A DNA stretch of 10,444 bases, from the NCBI GenBank assembly GCA_903831545.1, contig CAIKYI010000013.1, positions 1 through 10,444 of the forward strand, given 5' to 3'. A model generated the notes under the pieces. The model was not told the DNA's origin. It worked only from the letters and a program-made list of their open reading frames with translations, and did no database searches. Source of the stretch: an uncultured Methylobacter sp. (GTDB lineage Bacteria; Pseudomonadota; Gammaproteobacteria; Methylococcales; Methylomonadaceae). This document shows positions 1-6,486 of the stretch, in pieces (the first letter of the stretch is position 1; each line of letters begins with the position of its first letter). Made by a program: the position numbers and the translations under genes.

Positions 1-456
1 ACCATTACTCCGCAACATTTACTGTTTAACCGTAATGCAATTCTGGCGGGTGGCATAAAACCGCATTATTACTGTCTGCCGATCCTCAAGCGCGAGTCGC
101 ATCGGCTTAATCTGGTTAAGGCTGCCACCAGCGGCAACCCAAAATTCTTTTTGGGAACGGACAGCGCGCCACACCTGTCCGGCTTAAAAGAAAACGCTTG
201 CGGTTGTGCCGGTTGTTATAGCGCTCACGCGGCGTTGGAACTATACGCAGAAGCCTTTGAACAGGCAGACGCCCTGGATAAACTCGAAGGCTTCGCCAGT
301 TTTTACGGTGCATATTTTTATCGATTACCGAGAAATTCGGGCACAGTGACGCTGGAAAAAGCTGCCTGGATAGTGCCGTCTTCTTACGGAGAGAATGACC
401 TCAGCATTACACCCCTAAAGGCGAATGGAGAATTGGCGTGGAAGATTAAAGGCTAA
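1..456 (+). CDS. pyrC: Dihydroorotase (class II), C-terminal part; 5' end outside window
   Basis: PyrC is a cytosolic zinc amidohydrolase that interconverts N-carbamoyl-L-aspartate and L-dihydroorotate, the third step of de novo pyrimidine synthesis. The reading frame is open from base 1 to a TAA at 454-456 and shows 151 residues, somewhat under half of the roughly 350-residue family length. The visible part aligns closely with the C-terminal half of E. coli PyrC: it opens with TITPQHL and FNRN, then [11 protein letters not shown], then the hallmark FLGTDSAPH. The Asp of that motif (visible residue 54) is the conserved catalytic/metal-site aspartate, and the family's KE..CGCAGC segment follows. 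The other zinc ligands and the carbamylated lysine would lie upstream of the window. The neighbour mlaA is convergent, so no operon partner is visible downstream. The identification is very secure. Confidence 0.97.
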   Translation, partial: TITPQHLLFNRNAILAGGIKPHYYCLPILKRESHRLNLVKAATSGNPKFFLGTDSAPHLSGLKENACGCAGCYSAHAALELYAEAFEQADALDKLEGFASFYGAYFYRLPRNSGTVTLEKAAWIVPSSYGENDLSITPLKANGELAWKIKG

Positions 457-522
457 GTAAAAACACCCCTACGTCTTTCTTTTTAAACTTAAATTTAAAT
501 AACTTCATGTTTGAAATAGAAC

Positions 523-581
523 GAGGCGCATCACATCTTAAAGATGCGCCTCCTGTCGTCGGCACATCCTATAGACTATCG
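523..581 (-). repeat. Interspersed intergenic repeat, copy A (truncated, hairpin-forming)
   Basis: Read on the minus strand from 581, this matches copy B (3915-3954) over about 39 bases with five mismatches and one gap. The shared core is CTATAGGATG, then TGCCGA, then AGGAGGCGCATC. After the core it forms a perfect 10-bp stem: GAGGCGCATC at 523-532 pairs with GATGCGCCTC at 543-552 across a 10-base loop. A shorter competing stem (CATCTT 534-539 with AAGATG 541-546) lies inside it. The right outer arm seen in copy B is missing. It sits between the convergent 3' ends of pyrC and mlaA, so in RNA it could act as a 3'-end stabiliser or bidirectional terminator, although there is no good T-tract. 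Family identity is unknown to me from sequence alone; it resembles REP/MITE-like elements. Confidence 0.75.
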
Positions 582-606
582 CCTTTCATCTTTTGTCTGA
601 TTAAAT

Positions 607-1368
607 CTAATACGGCCTGACCGGAACCAAATTTTCCTTTTTCACATCATCTTCATTGTCCAGCAAATCATAGCCTTCGGGCATGTTTCCATCATGAACC
701 AAGTATTCACGTTGTTGCAAATAAGCGCTTTTAAAAAATGAATACCGATCTACCGAGGCTTCGGTGGCAATTTTTTCGGTACTTAAATTATCTGCGCGTC
801 GATCGAAAGCATTAAGCGCAAACAAACTACCGGTGATAATACCACTGTCTACATAACTGATTGGATTCATTGCCGCATCGCCAATCAAGCCGCCAACGCC
901 ACGGGGAGAACTTGGCCCAAAAAACGGCAGCACCAGATAAGGCCCGGTCGGAATACCCCAAACACCCATGGTTTGGTCAAAATCTTCATTATGTTTGGGG
1001 AGATCAATCATTTCCGCAACATCAACCAGGCCACCAATACCGGCTGTGGTATTGACAAGAAAGCGCGCGCCATCCTGGCCGGTTTGTGAAATCTTGAACT
1101 GTAACAAATCATTAATCGTTACACCGATATCTTTAATATTACTGAAAAAATTGGTTACGCCACGATCTGCAAACGATGGCATTACCCAGCGATAACCTTC
1201 AGCAATGGGTTTCATCGCATAAGTATCAAGATTGTCATTAAACGTTTGAGTTCCGCGATTCCAACCTTCCAATGGATCCTGCGGATCTTTACCGGTCGTT
1301 GCGCAACCGGTCAAACTGGCTAATAAAACAAGACATCCGCATTGCGGGATCAATTTTAGATATTGCAT
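607..1368 (-). CDS. mlaA: MlaA (VacJ) family outer-membrane lipoprotein
   Basis: MlaA is the outer-membrane component of the Mla pathway. It works with porins and passes mislocalised phospholipids to periplasmic MlaC for return to the inner membrane, which maintains outer-leaflet asymmetry. The 253-residue protein matches the family length (about 250). It starts with a lipoprotein signal peptide: hydrophobic stretch 11-18 and lipobox L19-T-G-C22. The residue after the Cys is Ala rather than Asp, which fits outer-membrane sorting. The mature part has the family motifs DPLEGWNR (31-38), the FFSNIKD region (74-80), VNTTAGIGGL (105-114) and the GVWGIPTGPYLVLPFFGPSSPRG block (135-157). The ATG at 1366-1368 has a GGAG Shine-Dalgarno sequence (1377-1380 in plus coordinates). 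The rest of the mla system (mlaBCDEF) is not in the window. The gene is convergent with pyrC and divergent from ribonuclease T. Confidence 0.95.
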   Translation of the reverse strand: MQYLKLIPQCGCLVLLASLTGCATTGKDPQDPLEGWNRGTQTFNDNLDTYAMKPIAEGYRWVMPSFADRGVTNFFSNIKDIGVTINDLLQFKISQTGQDGARFLVNTTAGIGGLVDVAEMIDLPKHNEDFDQTMGVWGIPTGPYLVLPFFGPSSPRGVGGLIGDAAMNPISYVDSGIITGSLFALNAFDRRADNLSTEKIATEASVDRYSFFKSAYLQQREYLVHDGNMPEGYDLLDNEDDVKKENLVPVRPY

Positions 1369-1401
1369 AACATTTTCTCCACATCACTATTATTTTTATT
1401 A

Positions 1402-1430
1402 AAGATAGGTTTTCGCGTAACATAGCACAA
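1402..1430 (-). promoter_or_regulatory. Possible sigma-70 promoter for mlaA
   Basis: On the minus strand, TTGTGC (1425-1430) and TATCTT (1402-1407) are separated by exactly 17 bases and lie about 35-60 bases upstream of the mlaA ATG. The hexamers match the consensus at 3/6 and 4/6 positions. The spacing and location are right, but such weak matches occur by chance. Confidence 0.35.
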
Positions 1431-1433
1431 ATT

Positions 1434-1447
1434 GCTGGATTTCCAGC
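1434..1447. promoter_or_regulatory. Short palindrome GCTGGA-TT-TCCAGC between mlaA and rnt
   Basis: A perfect 6-bp inverted repeat with a 2-base centre lies directly upstream of the proposed mlaA -35 hexamer, in the divergent mlaA/rnt region. This is a plausible place for an operator, but I do not recognise the site and a 6-bp palindrome may be chance. Confidence 0.2.
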
Positions 1448-1483
1448 TGATCATTTCAAGACCTTCCGGTGCCACTTAAAAAA

Positions 1484-1510
1484 ATGTATAACTCTGTCAT
1501 TCCCTTATAA
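1484..1510 (+). other. Apparent original start of rnt, closed by an in-frame TAA
   Basis: An ATG at 1484 opens eight codons (MYNSVIPL) in exactly the frame of ribonuclease T and then meets TAA at 1508-1510. The next codons are KRFR, the first residues conserved in the family. A GTG at 1469 is in the same frame, and the frame is closed upstream by TGA at 1448-1450. There is no clear Shine-Dalgarno sequence in front of either start. The simplest reading is that this was the 5' end of rnt and codon 9 has become a stop, or that the base is a sequencing error. Confidence 0.5.
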
Positions 1511-2110
1511 AAACGTTTCCGATGCTTCCTTCCTGTTGTCATCGACATAGAAACTGCCGGATTTAATCCCAAGAAAAATGCGCTACTCGAAATTGCAGCG
1601 GTGATTGTCGAGCTTAACCGCAACAACGAAATGGAAATTACCGAACGTTATACCACACATGTCATTCCGTTTAAAAACTCCGAGCTGGATGAATCCGCCC
1701 TTAAGTTTAACGGCATAGATCCTCATCATCCTTTTCGCATGGCTATTGACGAAAAGGACGCGCTGAACATGCTGTTCAAACCCATCAAAGACGCCGTCAA
1801 GCGAAACAACTGTACCCGAGCCATTCTGGTTGGACATAACCCTGCTTTTGACATTGGCTTTCTTAATGCCGCCATTCAAAGAACCCAGATAAAACGGAGC
1901 CCTTTTCATCCGTTCAGCACTTTCGATACTGCCACATTGGGCGGACTGGTCTATCAACAAACGGTGCTTTCAAAAATTGCCCAGGCGGCGGGTTTGGAGT
2001 GGGACAACAATAAAGCCCATGCTGCGCTTTATGACGCTGAAAAAACGGCAGAGCTGTTTTGCATAATTGTTAATCGCTGGCGCGCCTTAACTGATGTCAA
2101 TGCAATGTAA
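1511..2110 (+). CDS. rnt: Ribonuclease T (DEDD exonuclease) with disrupted 5' end; possible pseudogene
   Basis: RNase T is a homodimeric 3'-5' exoribonuclease of the DnaQ/DEDDh superfamily that trims tRNA CCA ends and matures the 3' ends of 5S, 23S and other stable RNAs. The reading frame from 1511 to the TAA at 2108-2110 is unbroken and aligns with E. coli RNase T throughout. It opens KRFRCFLPVVIDIETAGFN (E. coli RFRGFYPVVIDVETAGFN) and continues with FNGIDP, a HNPAFD motif, KRSPFHPFSTFDTA and HAALYDAEKTAELF. All acidic and His catalytic positions are present: D and E of DIE (codons at 1544 and 1550), D at 1850, H at 2018 and D at 2033. The oddity is at the start. An in-frame TAA (1508-1510) directly precedes KRFR, and no ATG, GTG or TTG follows until GTG at 1601. 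Starting there would remove the DIE motif and could not give an active enzyme. The usual Gly of RFRG is Cys. This is therefore a recent nonsense mutation, a sequencing error or an unusual initiation. Confidence 0.85.
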   Translation, partial: KRFRCFLPVVIDIETAGFNPKKNALLEIAAVIVELNRNNEMEITERYTTHVIPFKNSELDESALKFNGIDPHHPFRMAIDEKDALNMLFKPIKDAVKRNNCTRAILVGHNPAFDIGFLNAAIQRTQIKRSPFHPFSTFDTATLGGLVYQQTVLSKIAQAAGLEWDNNKAHAALYDAEKTAELFCIIVNRWRALTDVNAM

Positions 2111-2147
2111 AAACCAAGTAATCCCGCTTTAAAAAGAAGCATAAGGT

Positions 2148-2180
2148 GGGGATTTATAGCCGTTTAAAATAAAAATCCCC
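2148..2180. terminator. Hairpin between convergent rnt and transglutaminase genes
   Basis: GGGGATTT (2148-2155) and AAATCCCC (2173-2180) form a perfect 8-bp stem around a 17-base A/T-rich loop. The hairpin sits in the 74-base gap between two convergent stop codons, the right place for a bidirectional terminator. Neither strand has a strong T-tract after the stem, so efficient intrinsic termination is uncertain. Confidence 0.4.
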
Positions 2181-2184
2181 CTAC

Positions 2185-2988
2185 TTACTTATTCACCATC
2201 CTGGTATCGAGCAAATTAACCTGAACATCCATCTTCATTAAGATACAACTCAAGCCAAACTGATGGAATATTGAAACATCCGCTGCATCGCGACCAAATG
2301 CAATCACCACCCTTCCCCCGCGAAACTCGTTCTGGGTAGGGTCAAAGGCATACCATTGACCTCCGACATAAACCTCAAACCAGGCATGCAAGTCCATGGG
2401 CTCAAGTTGATATAAATAACCTACCACCAATCGGGAAGGAATACTGATACTCCTGCTTAAGGCAATGGCGAGTTGGGCAAGGTCTCGGCACACGCCAAAA
2501 CCACGATTATTAACCTCGATCGCCGATAATGGCGAATCGCTGGAACCGGGAATGTACTTGATGGTCTGACGCACCCAGTCAGTAATTTTCGCAACCTGAT
2601 CGTAACCAGGTGTAGCATCGGCGACTATGTCCCGGGCAAGGTCGCCGAAACGGTCCGATTCACAATAGCGACTGGGTAATAAATAAGGCAAAACTTCGGC
2701 AGGCAGATTTTGTATTTCAACAAAAGCTGCCCCGGATACGCTGATGATGTTTTTTGGCGTGATAGCCTCATAACAGGTATAGATATTAAATTCACCTGGA
2801 GGCGCAACCAGACGTTGACAATAGTTGCCTAAATTATCTTTACTTTCAATAATATTAACTACAGGTTCAACGCTGTAGCTTGATTGAGTGATCTTTTGAT
2901 GCTCATTGCTGAAGGGACGCAACATTAAAATTAACGCTGTTGGGTCTTCTATCTGAAAATGAAGATCACAACTGACTTGCAACTTCAT
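2185..2988 (-). CDS. Transglutaminase-like (papain-fold) protein
   Basis: A 267-residue protein with a bacterial transglutaminase-like core. The catalytic triad is readable: Cys167 in GFGVCRDLAQLA, His201 in MDLHAWFEVYV and Asp216 in WYAFDPTQN. The aromatic spacing and the order Cys-His-Asp are typical of this superfamily. Residues 1-100 form a beta-rich N-terminal region common in these proteins. There is no signal peptide or membrane segment, so the protein should be cytosolic. Bacterial members mostly act as peptidases or amidases rather than protein cross-linkers, and the substrate cannot be told from sequence. The gene lies 31 bases downstream of the ParA-like ATPase gene on the same strand and is probably cotranscribed with it. 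I see no obvious Shine-Dalgarno sequence before its ATG, which may mean translational coupling or a weak site. Confidence 0.85.
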   Translation of the reverse strand: MKLQVSCDLHFQIEDPTALILMLRPFSNEHQKITQSSYSVEPVVNIIESKDNLGNYCQRLVAPPGEFNIYTCYEAITPKNIISVSGAAFVEIQNLPAEVLPYLLPSRYCESDRFGDLARDIVADATPGYDQVAKITDWVRQTIKYIPGSSDSPLSAIEVNNRGFGVCRDLAQLAIALSRSISIPSRLVVGYLYQLEPMDLHAWFEVYVGGQWYAFDPTQNEFRGGRVVIAFGRDAADVSIFHQFGLSCILMKMDVQVNLLDTRMVNK

Positions 2989-3019
2989 AAATTATTATAG
3001 GCGTTGGTAGTTGTTAGCA

Positions 3020-3715
3020 TTAAATCCCTACTGCCTGAATCTGGCCATAAGCATGTCGCAGCCACATTTTTACACGTTGCAGCTCCAGTAAACCCAAGGC
3101 ATTCAGCGTTTCTGTATCCTTATTCATTGCCGCCCAAAAACTGGAACTGTTAGCATCAATTTTAGTCATCACTGGCGCATGCAGGCGCTTTAAAGTAATC
3201 ACTTTGGCATTGAGTGCTAAAGCACGATTTTTAACGCCGGAAGACTCCAAAATATTAAAGCTCTCGTCACGAAGCTGGTTCTGCACCAAAATATAGTTCA
3301 AACGGGAACCATATTGATCGAGCAATTTATCCAGCAAGTCTACGCAATCCTTTCCGGAATCCATCACATTCCAGTAATACAGGGCAATACCCAGTTCTTC
3401 CGCCAATTCCAGCACGCCCGATTCATCCAGCCATTTTGCCAGCGGGTGATGCGTTTGTGCAGCAAGGTCAACCAAAATGCGATGCTGCGGATTCTCGGCA
3501 GCCGTTTCCATGATGGCGTCCAGGCTTTGGTAATTATCAATAACAGTGGGCGAGGCATAATCAGCATAAAAGCGAAGTAAGGAACCGTGCGAACGGTCGG
3601 TATCAAACCCGACAAACGGTATTTTATTGCCTATCATATATTGAGCCAGTACCCTTGCCACAACGGATTTACCCACTCCGCCTTTTTCGCCACCGATAAG
3701 ATGAATTGTACTCAT
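3020..3715 (-). CDS. ParA/MinD-family P-loop ATPase
   Basis: A 231-residue SIMIBI-class ATPase. It has the deviant Walker A motif GEKGGVGKS at residues 9-17 with the signature lysine K11, the A'-like FDTD at 37-40 and a Walker B-like ILVDLAAQ at 80-87 with Asp83. These features define the ParA/MinD/CobQ group, whose members position DNA, protein machines or polar structures by ATP-driven dimerisation on DNA or membrane. There is no ParB gene or parS-like site nearby, so this is unlikely to be the chromosome-partition ParA; it looks like an orphan member. Residues 90-220 do not show a motif I can assign. The ATG at 3713-3715 has a well-placed GGAG (plus 3721-3724). The downstream neighbour is the transglutaminase-like gene, with a 31-base gap. 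Its cargo is unknown. Confidence 0.85.
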   Translation of the reverse strand: MSTIHLIGGEKGGVGKSVVARVLAQYMIGNKIPFVGFDTDRSHGSLLRFYADYASPTVIDNYQSLDAIMETAAENPQHRILVDLAAQTHHPLAKWLDESGVLELAEELGIALYYWNVMDSGKDCVDLLDKLLDQYGSRLNYILVQNQLRDESFNILESSGVKNRALALNAKVITLKRLHAPVMTKIDANSSSFWAAMNKDTETLNALGLLELQRVKMWLRHAYGQIQAVGI

Positions 3716-3771
3716 TTTTTCTCCATTAAATTAATTTGTTACCTTTGCAGTTGCGGGGTAAAACCTAGCTC

Positions 3772-3792
3772 GCGATTAAAGCTTGAAATCGC
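3772..3792. repeat. Small inverted repeat in the leader of the ParA-like gene
   Basis: GCGATT (3772-3777) and AATCGC (3787-3792) form a 6-bp inverted repeat with a 9-base spacer containing AAGCTT, 57-77 bases upstream of the ParA-like ATG. It could be an operator or a leader hairpin, or chance. The rest of 3716-3914 holds no gene I can support and no clear promoter. A further small palindrome, TATCAG-AA-CTGATA, lies at 3882-3895. Confidence 0.25.
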
Positions 3793-3914
3793 AATCAAAG
3801 CGCGCCTACAACTGGCTTCCATTTTTGGGCTGATGAAAATAACTTCATCATTACTCCCTTTGTAATCTAAAAACGTCTAAGTATCAGAACTGATAAATTT
3901 AACCCAATAAGGGC

Positions 3915-4004
3915 CGTTAGCCTATAGGATGCTGCCGATGCAAGGAGGCGCATCGATTCCCGCTTGATGCGCTTCACTGCGTTCAGCGCATCCTATCGTG
4001 CTAA
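3915..4004 (+). repeat. Interspersed intergenic repeat, copy B (with outer inverted arms)
   Basis: This copy keeps both outer arms. TTAGC (3917-3921) and ATAGGATGC (3924-3932) on the left match GCATCCTAT (3988-3996) and GCTAA (4000-4004) on the right. Inside are GAGGCGCATC (3945-3954) against GATGCGCTTC (3966-3975), one non-Watson-Crick position, and an alternative perfect 8-bp stem GATGCGCT (3966-3973) with AGCGCATC (3985-3992). The left part matches copy A at 543-581 in reverse orientation. The element ends two bases from the glnN stop codon, so it would fold at the 3' end of that mRNA. The nested inverted repeats suggest a REP- or MITE-like element without coding capacity. No transposase is present. 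Confidence 0.75.
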
Positions 4005-4005
4005 G

Positions 4006-6180
4006 TTATTTAAGAAACAACATTTCCTGATAAGTTGGGAAAGGCCACAATTCATCAGCGACTTCGCCTTCAAGTCCATCGGCGAAGCTGCGAACTTCAT
4101 CCATTAAAGGACGAACAGTTTTTGCACAGAACTGCAAATGTTCTTCAATCGTTGCAAAATCATGCTGGCTGATAGCCGCAGAAAGCTTGGCCACTGATGC
4201 CATCATTGCTGTAAGCAGCTCGGTTACCTGCACCAACGGCTCATTGGAAAGCTCTACTTCGTTGGCTTTAAGACTGTTTATCGTAACAGAAAGATCTGAC
4301 AGGTATTTAACCACGGCCGGATATATTCCGGTTTTAGCCATGCTGATCACCAGCTTTGCTTCCACTTCAATTGCCAGAATATATTGTTCGGCATAAATTT
4401 CAAAGCGACTGGCCAGTTCAACCGGTGATAACACGCCAAGCTTTTCAAATAACGCTTCAATGTAGGGTTCTTTTAAAACAGGCAACGCATCGGCTGCGGT
4501 TCTAAGATTCGCCAATCCGCGTTCTTCAACCGCCATTTTATGCCATTCGGCTGAATATCCGTTACCACCAAAGATAACCGCACCATGTTGATCGATGATT
4601 TCCTTCAAGGTATCAAGTATTGCCGTATCAAGACTGGCGCCCTTGTTCAAAGAGCTTTCCAAAGTATCGGCAACCCAGTTCAATGAATCTGCAAGTAGCG
4701 TATTCATGGCAACCAAAGGACCTGCCACCGATTGCCCTGAACCCACCGCGCGAAACTCAAAACGGTTGCCGGTAAAGGCAAAAGGCGAGGTGCGGTTTCT
4801 GTCACCGGAATCTTTATTAAATACCGGCAGCGTATTGATACCCAGATCCATAACCCCCGCGTTTAGCGAACCGGTAATCTTGCCGTTACTGATTTGCTCA
4901 AATACATTATCGAGTTGCGATCCCAGGTAAACCGACATAATTGCCGGCGGCGCTTCATTGGCACCCAGGCGATGATCATTGCTTGCCGTAGCGATAGCGG
5001 CACGCAACAGCGGACCATATTTGTGAACACCACGAATAACCGCGCCGCAAAACAGAAGAAATTGGGTATTTGAATGTGGGGTATGTCCCGGATCCAGTAA
5101 ATTGCCCTGAGTCGAATTACCGACAGACCAGTTGACATGCTTGCCTGAGCCGTTAATTCCTTTAAACGGTTTTTCGTGTAACAAACACACCAGACCATGC
5201 TTTTTGGCGGTGTTTTTTAACACTGTCATCAACAGTTGCTGGTGATCTGTGGCAACGTTTGCCGATTCAAAAAAGGGTGCAATCTCGAATTGTCCGGGCG
5301 CTACTTCGTTATGACGGGTCTTGGCCGGAATTCCCAGGCGATATAATTGTTCTTCAGCATCCTGCATAAAAACCTGGACACGTTCAGGTATTGCACCAAA
5401 ATAATGATCATCAAATTGCTGGCCTTTAGCCGCAGATGCGCCAAACAGTGTTCTGCCAGCCAGCAGCAGATCCGGACGGCTGTTGACAAAATTCGCGTCA
5501 ACCAGAAAATACTCTTGCTCTGCGCCACAACTGGAATTAACCGGCGCAATATCGGTATGACCGAGCAATGACAAAACCCTATGCGCCGCTTTATCCATTG
5601 CGGCATTTGCACGTAACAACGGGGTCTTCTTATCCAGCGCTTCTCCAGTCCAGGAAACAAAAACGGTAGGAATACACAGTGTTGCCCCATTGTCAGTAGT
5701 CATGATATAGGCAGGGCTAGTGACATCCCACGCAGTATAACCACGCGCTTCAAAAGTTGATCTAATCCCGCCATTGGGGAACGACGAACCATCAGGTTCG
5801 CCCTGTACCAGCACCTTGCCGCTGAATTCAGAAATAACCGAGCCATCGCTTTGCACGGAAATAAAACTATCGTGTTTCTCTGCGGTAGCATTGGTCAAAG
5901 GAAAAAACACATGCGCATAATACAAAGCACCCTTGGACATAGCCCAGTCTTTCATGGCCAAAGCCACCACATCGGCAACTGAAACATCGAGCTGTGCACT
6001 GGCTTCAATGGTTTTCTTTACCGATTTGAAGATATCTTTTGGCAAGCATTCCTTCATCTTACTCAGCGTAAACACATCATTTGCCCATAGGCTATTAAGT
6101 GATTCCGGTGATTTGGCAGGCATAGGCCGACGATTGGTGATATTTTGAATCGCTTGTAAGCGTGCAGCATTTCCAGACAT
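4006..6180 (-). CDS. glnN: Type III glutamine synthetase (GSIII)
   Basis: GSIII makes glutamine from glutamate, ammonium and ATP, the entry step of ammonium assimilation. At 724 residues this matches the long GSIII form (about 700-730) and not GSI (about 470). The GSIII-specific N-terminal block [21 protein letters not shown] (residues 137-157) is present. The catalytic core follows: GAEQEYFL (219-226), [11 protein letters not shown] (289-299), [10 protein letters not shown] (343-352), then [10 protein letters not shown] (404-413) and [18 protein letters not shown] (460-477), which carry the metal and ATP/glutamate ligands. The GSI adenylylation loop is not seen, so control by GlnE-type adenylylation is not expected. 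The ATG at 6178-6180 has a strong AGGGGA Shine-Dalgarno sequence (plus 6186-6191). A sigma-54-type promoter and NtrC-like sites upstream suggest induction under nitrogen limitation. GSIII is best known in Bacteroidetes and cyanobacteria and usually coexists with a GSI in proteobacteria; a glnA would be elsewhere. The gene is followed directly by repeat copy B. Confidence 0.95.
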   Translation of the reverse strand: MSGNAARLQAIQNITNRRPMPAKSPESLNSLWANDVFTLSKMKECLPKDIFKSVKKTIEASAQLDVSVADVVALAMKDWAMSKGALYYAHVFFPLTNATAEKHDSFISVQSDGSVISEFSGKVLVQGEPDGSSFPNGGIRSTFEARGYTAWDVTSPAYIMTTDNGATLCIPTVFVSWTGEALDKKTPLLRANAAMDKAAHRVLSLLGHTDIAPVNSSCGAEQEYFLVDANFVNSRPDLLLAGRTLFGASAAKGQQFDDHYFGAIPERVQVFMQDAEEQLYRLGIPAKTRHNEVAPGQFEIAPFFESANVATDHQQLLMTVLKNTAKKHGLVCLLHEKPFKGINGSGKHVNWSVGNSTQGNLLDPGHTPHSNTQFLLFCGAVIRGVHKYGPLLRAAIATASNDHRLGANEAPPAIMSVYLGSQLDNVFEQISNGKITGSLNAGVMDLGINTLPVFNKDSGDRNRTSPFAFTGNRFEFRAVGSGQSVAGPLVAMNTLLADSLNWVADTLESSLNKGASLDTAILDTLKEIIDQHGAVIFGGNGYSAEWHKMAVEERGLANLRTAADALPVLKEPYIEALFEKLGVLSPVELASRFEIYAEQYILAIEVEAKLVISMAKTGIYPAVVKYLSDLSVTINSLKANEVELSNEPLVQVTELLTAMMASVAKLSAAISQHDFATIEEHLQFCAKTVRPLMDEVRSFADGLEGEVADELWPFPTYQEMLFLK

Positions 6181-6219
6181 TTTATTCCCCTGTTAGATAT
6201 TGATTGTCCATCAGAACAA

Positions 6220-6235
6220 AGCAATAATCGAACCA
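6220..6235 (-). promoter_or_regulatory. Sigma-54 -24/-12 promoter of glnN
   Basis: The minus strand reads TGGTTC-GATTA-TTGCT. It has the invariant GG and GC separated by exactly 10 bases and the full TTGCT of the -12 box; the -24 box lacks the central CA of TGGCAC. The predicted transcription start is near 6209, about 30 bases before the glnN ATG with the Shine-Dalgarno sequence between. The match, position and gene function agree. Confidence 0.7.
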
Positions 6236-6319
6236 ACAAGCTGATCTGATTTTTGACGCGCACATTATCAGGTTTTACTTGCAGCTTTCGCTAACCTAAA
6301 CACCTGGCCCCGAATAATT

Positions 6320-6367
6320 TCGTGCGATTTTAGTGCGAAAAATAGATTTTTAGTTCAGTTTGGTGCA
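6320..6367 (-). promoter_or_regulatory. NtrC-like enhancer half-sites upstream of glnN
   Basis: On the minus strand there is TTGCACCA (plus 6360-6367) and, exactly 30 bases nearer the gene, CGCACTA (plus 6331-6337); a further CGCACGA lies at plus 6320-6326. TGCACCA and TGCACTA are the left halves of the classic NtrC sites, and E. coli glnAp2 has the same order at about the same spacing (32 bases). The right halves are degenerate. The distance from the predicted start is about 120-160 bases, typical for an enhancer. Binding is an inference. Confidence 0.5.
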
Positions 6368-6393
6368 AATAGCCATAAACTCGGCTATTTGCA
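6364..6393. repeat. Perfect 11-bp inverted repeat between SHOCT gene and glnN
   Basis: TGCAAATAGCC (6364-6374) and GGCTATTTGCA (6383-6393) form a perfect 11-bp stem with an 8-base loop, 94-123 bases downstream of the SHOCT gene stop. It could serve as that gene's transcript end, although no T-tract follows on the minus strand. One arm overlaps the distal NtrC-like half-site. The rest of this gap (6394-6486) shows nothing I can name. Confidence 0.5.
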
Positions 6394-6486
6394 AAAATAC
6401 AGTCATTCACCACGAATGACACTATCGGCAGGACTGTTTAAACCGGGATTAACCCTTCAATATTGCTTTCTATGTCAAGCAGATCG

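Noticed and set aside
457..522. Intrinsic terminator directly after pyrC
   Set aside because: The sequence is A/T-rich (TTTAAACTTAAATTTAAAT) but has no GC stem before the repeat copy at 523; any 3'-end hairpin is the repeat itself.
1583..1960. Minus-strand open frame opposite ribonuclease T
   Set aside because: It lies entirely antisense to a gene with clear homology and shows no recognisable domain.
1601..2110. GTG 1601 as the true start of ribonuclease T
   Set aside because: The frame upstream encodes the conserved RFR..VVIDIETAGF segment with two catalytic acids; starting at 1601 would discard them.
3020..3715. Chromosome-partition parA or a mobilisation gene on an integrated element
   Set aside because: There is no parB, parS-like palindrome, relaxase, integrase or attachment site nearby, so only the general ParA/MinD family can be supported.
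3587..3865. Plus-strand open frame across the 5' end of the ParA-like gene and its leader
   Set aside because: It is mostly antisense to the ATPase gene, has no ribosome binding site or known motif, and looks like a shadow frame.
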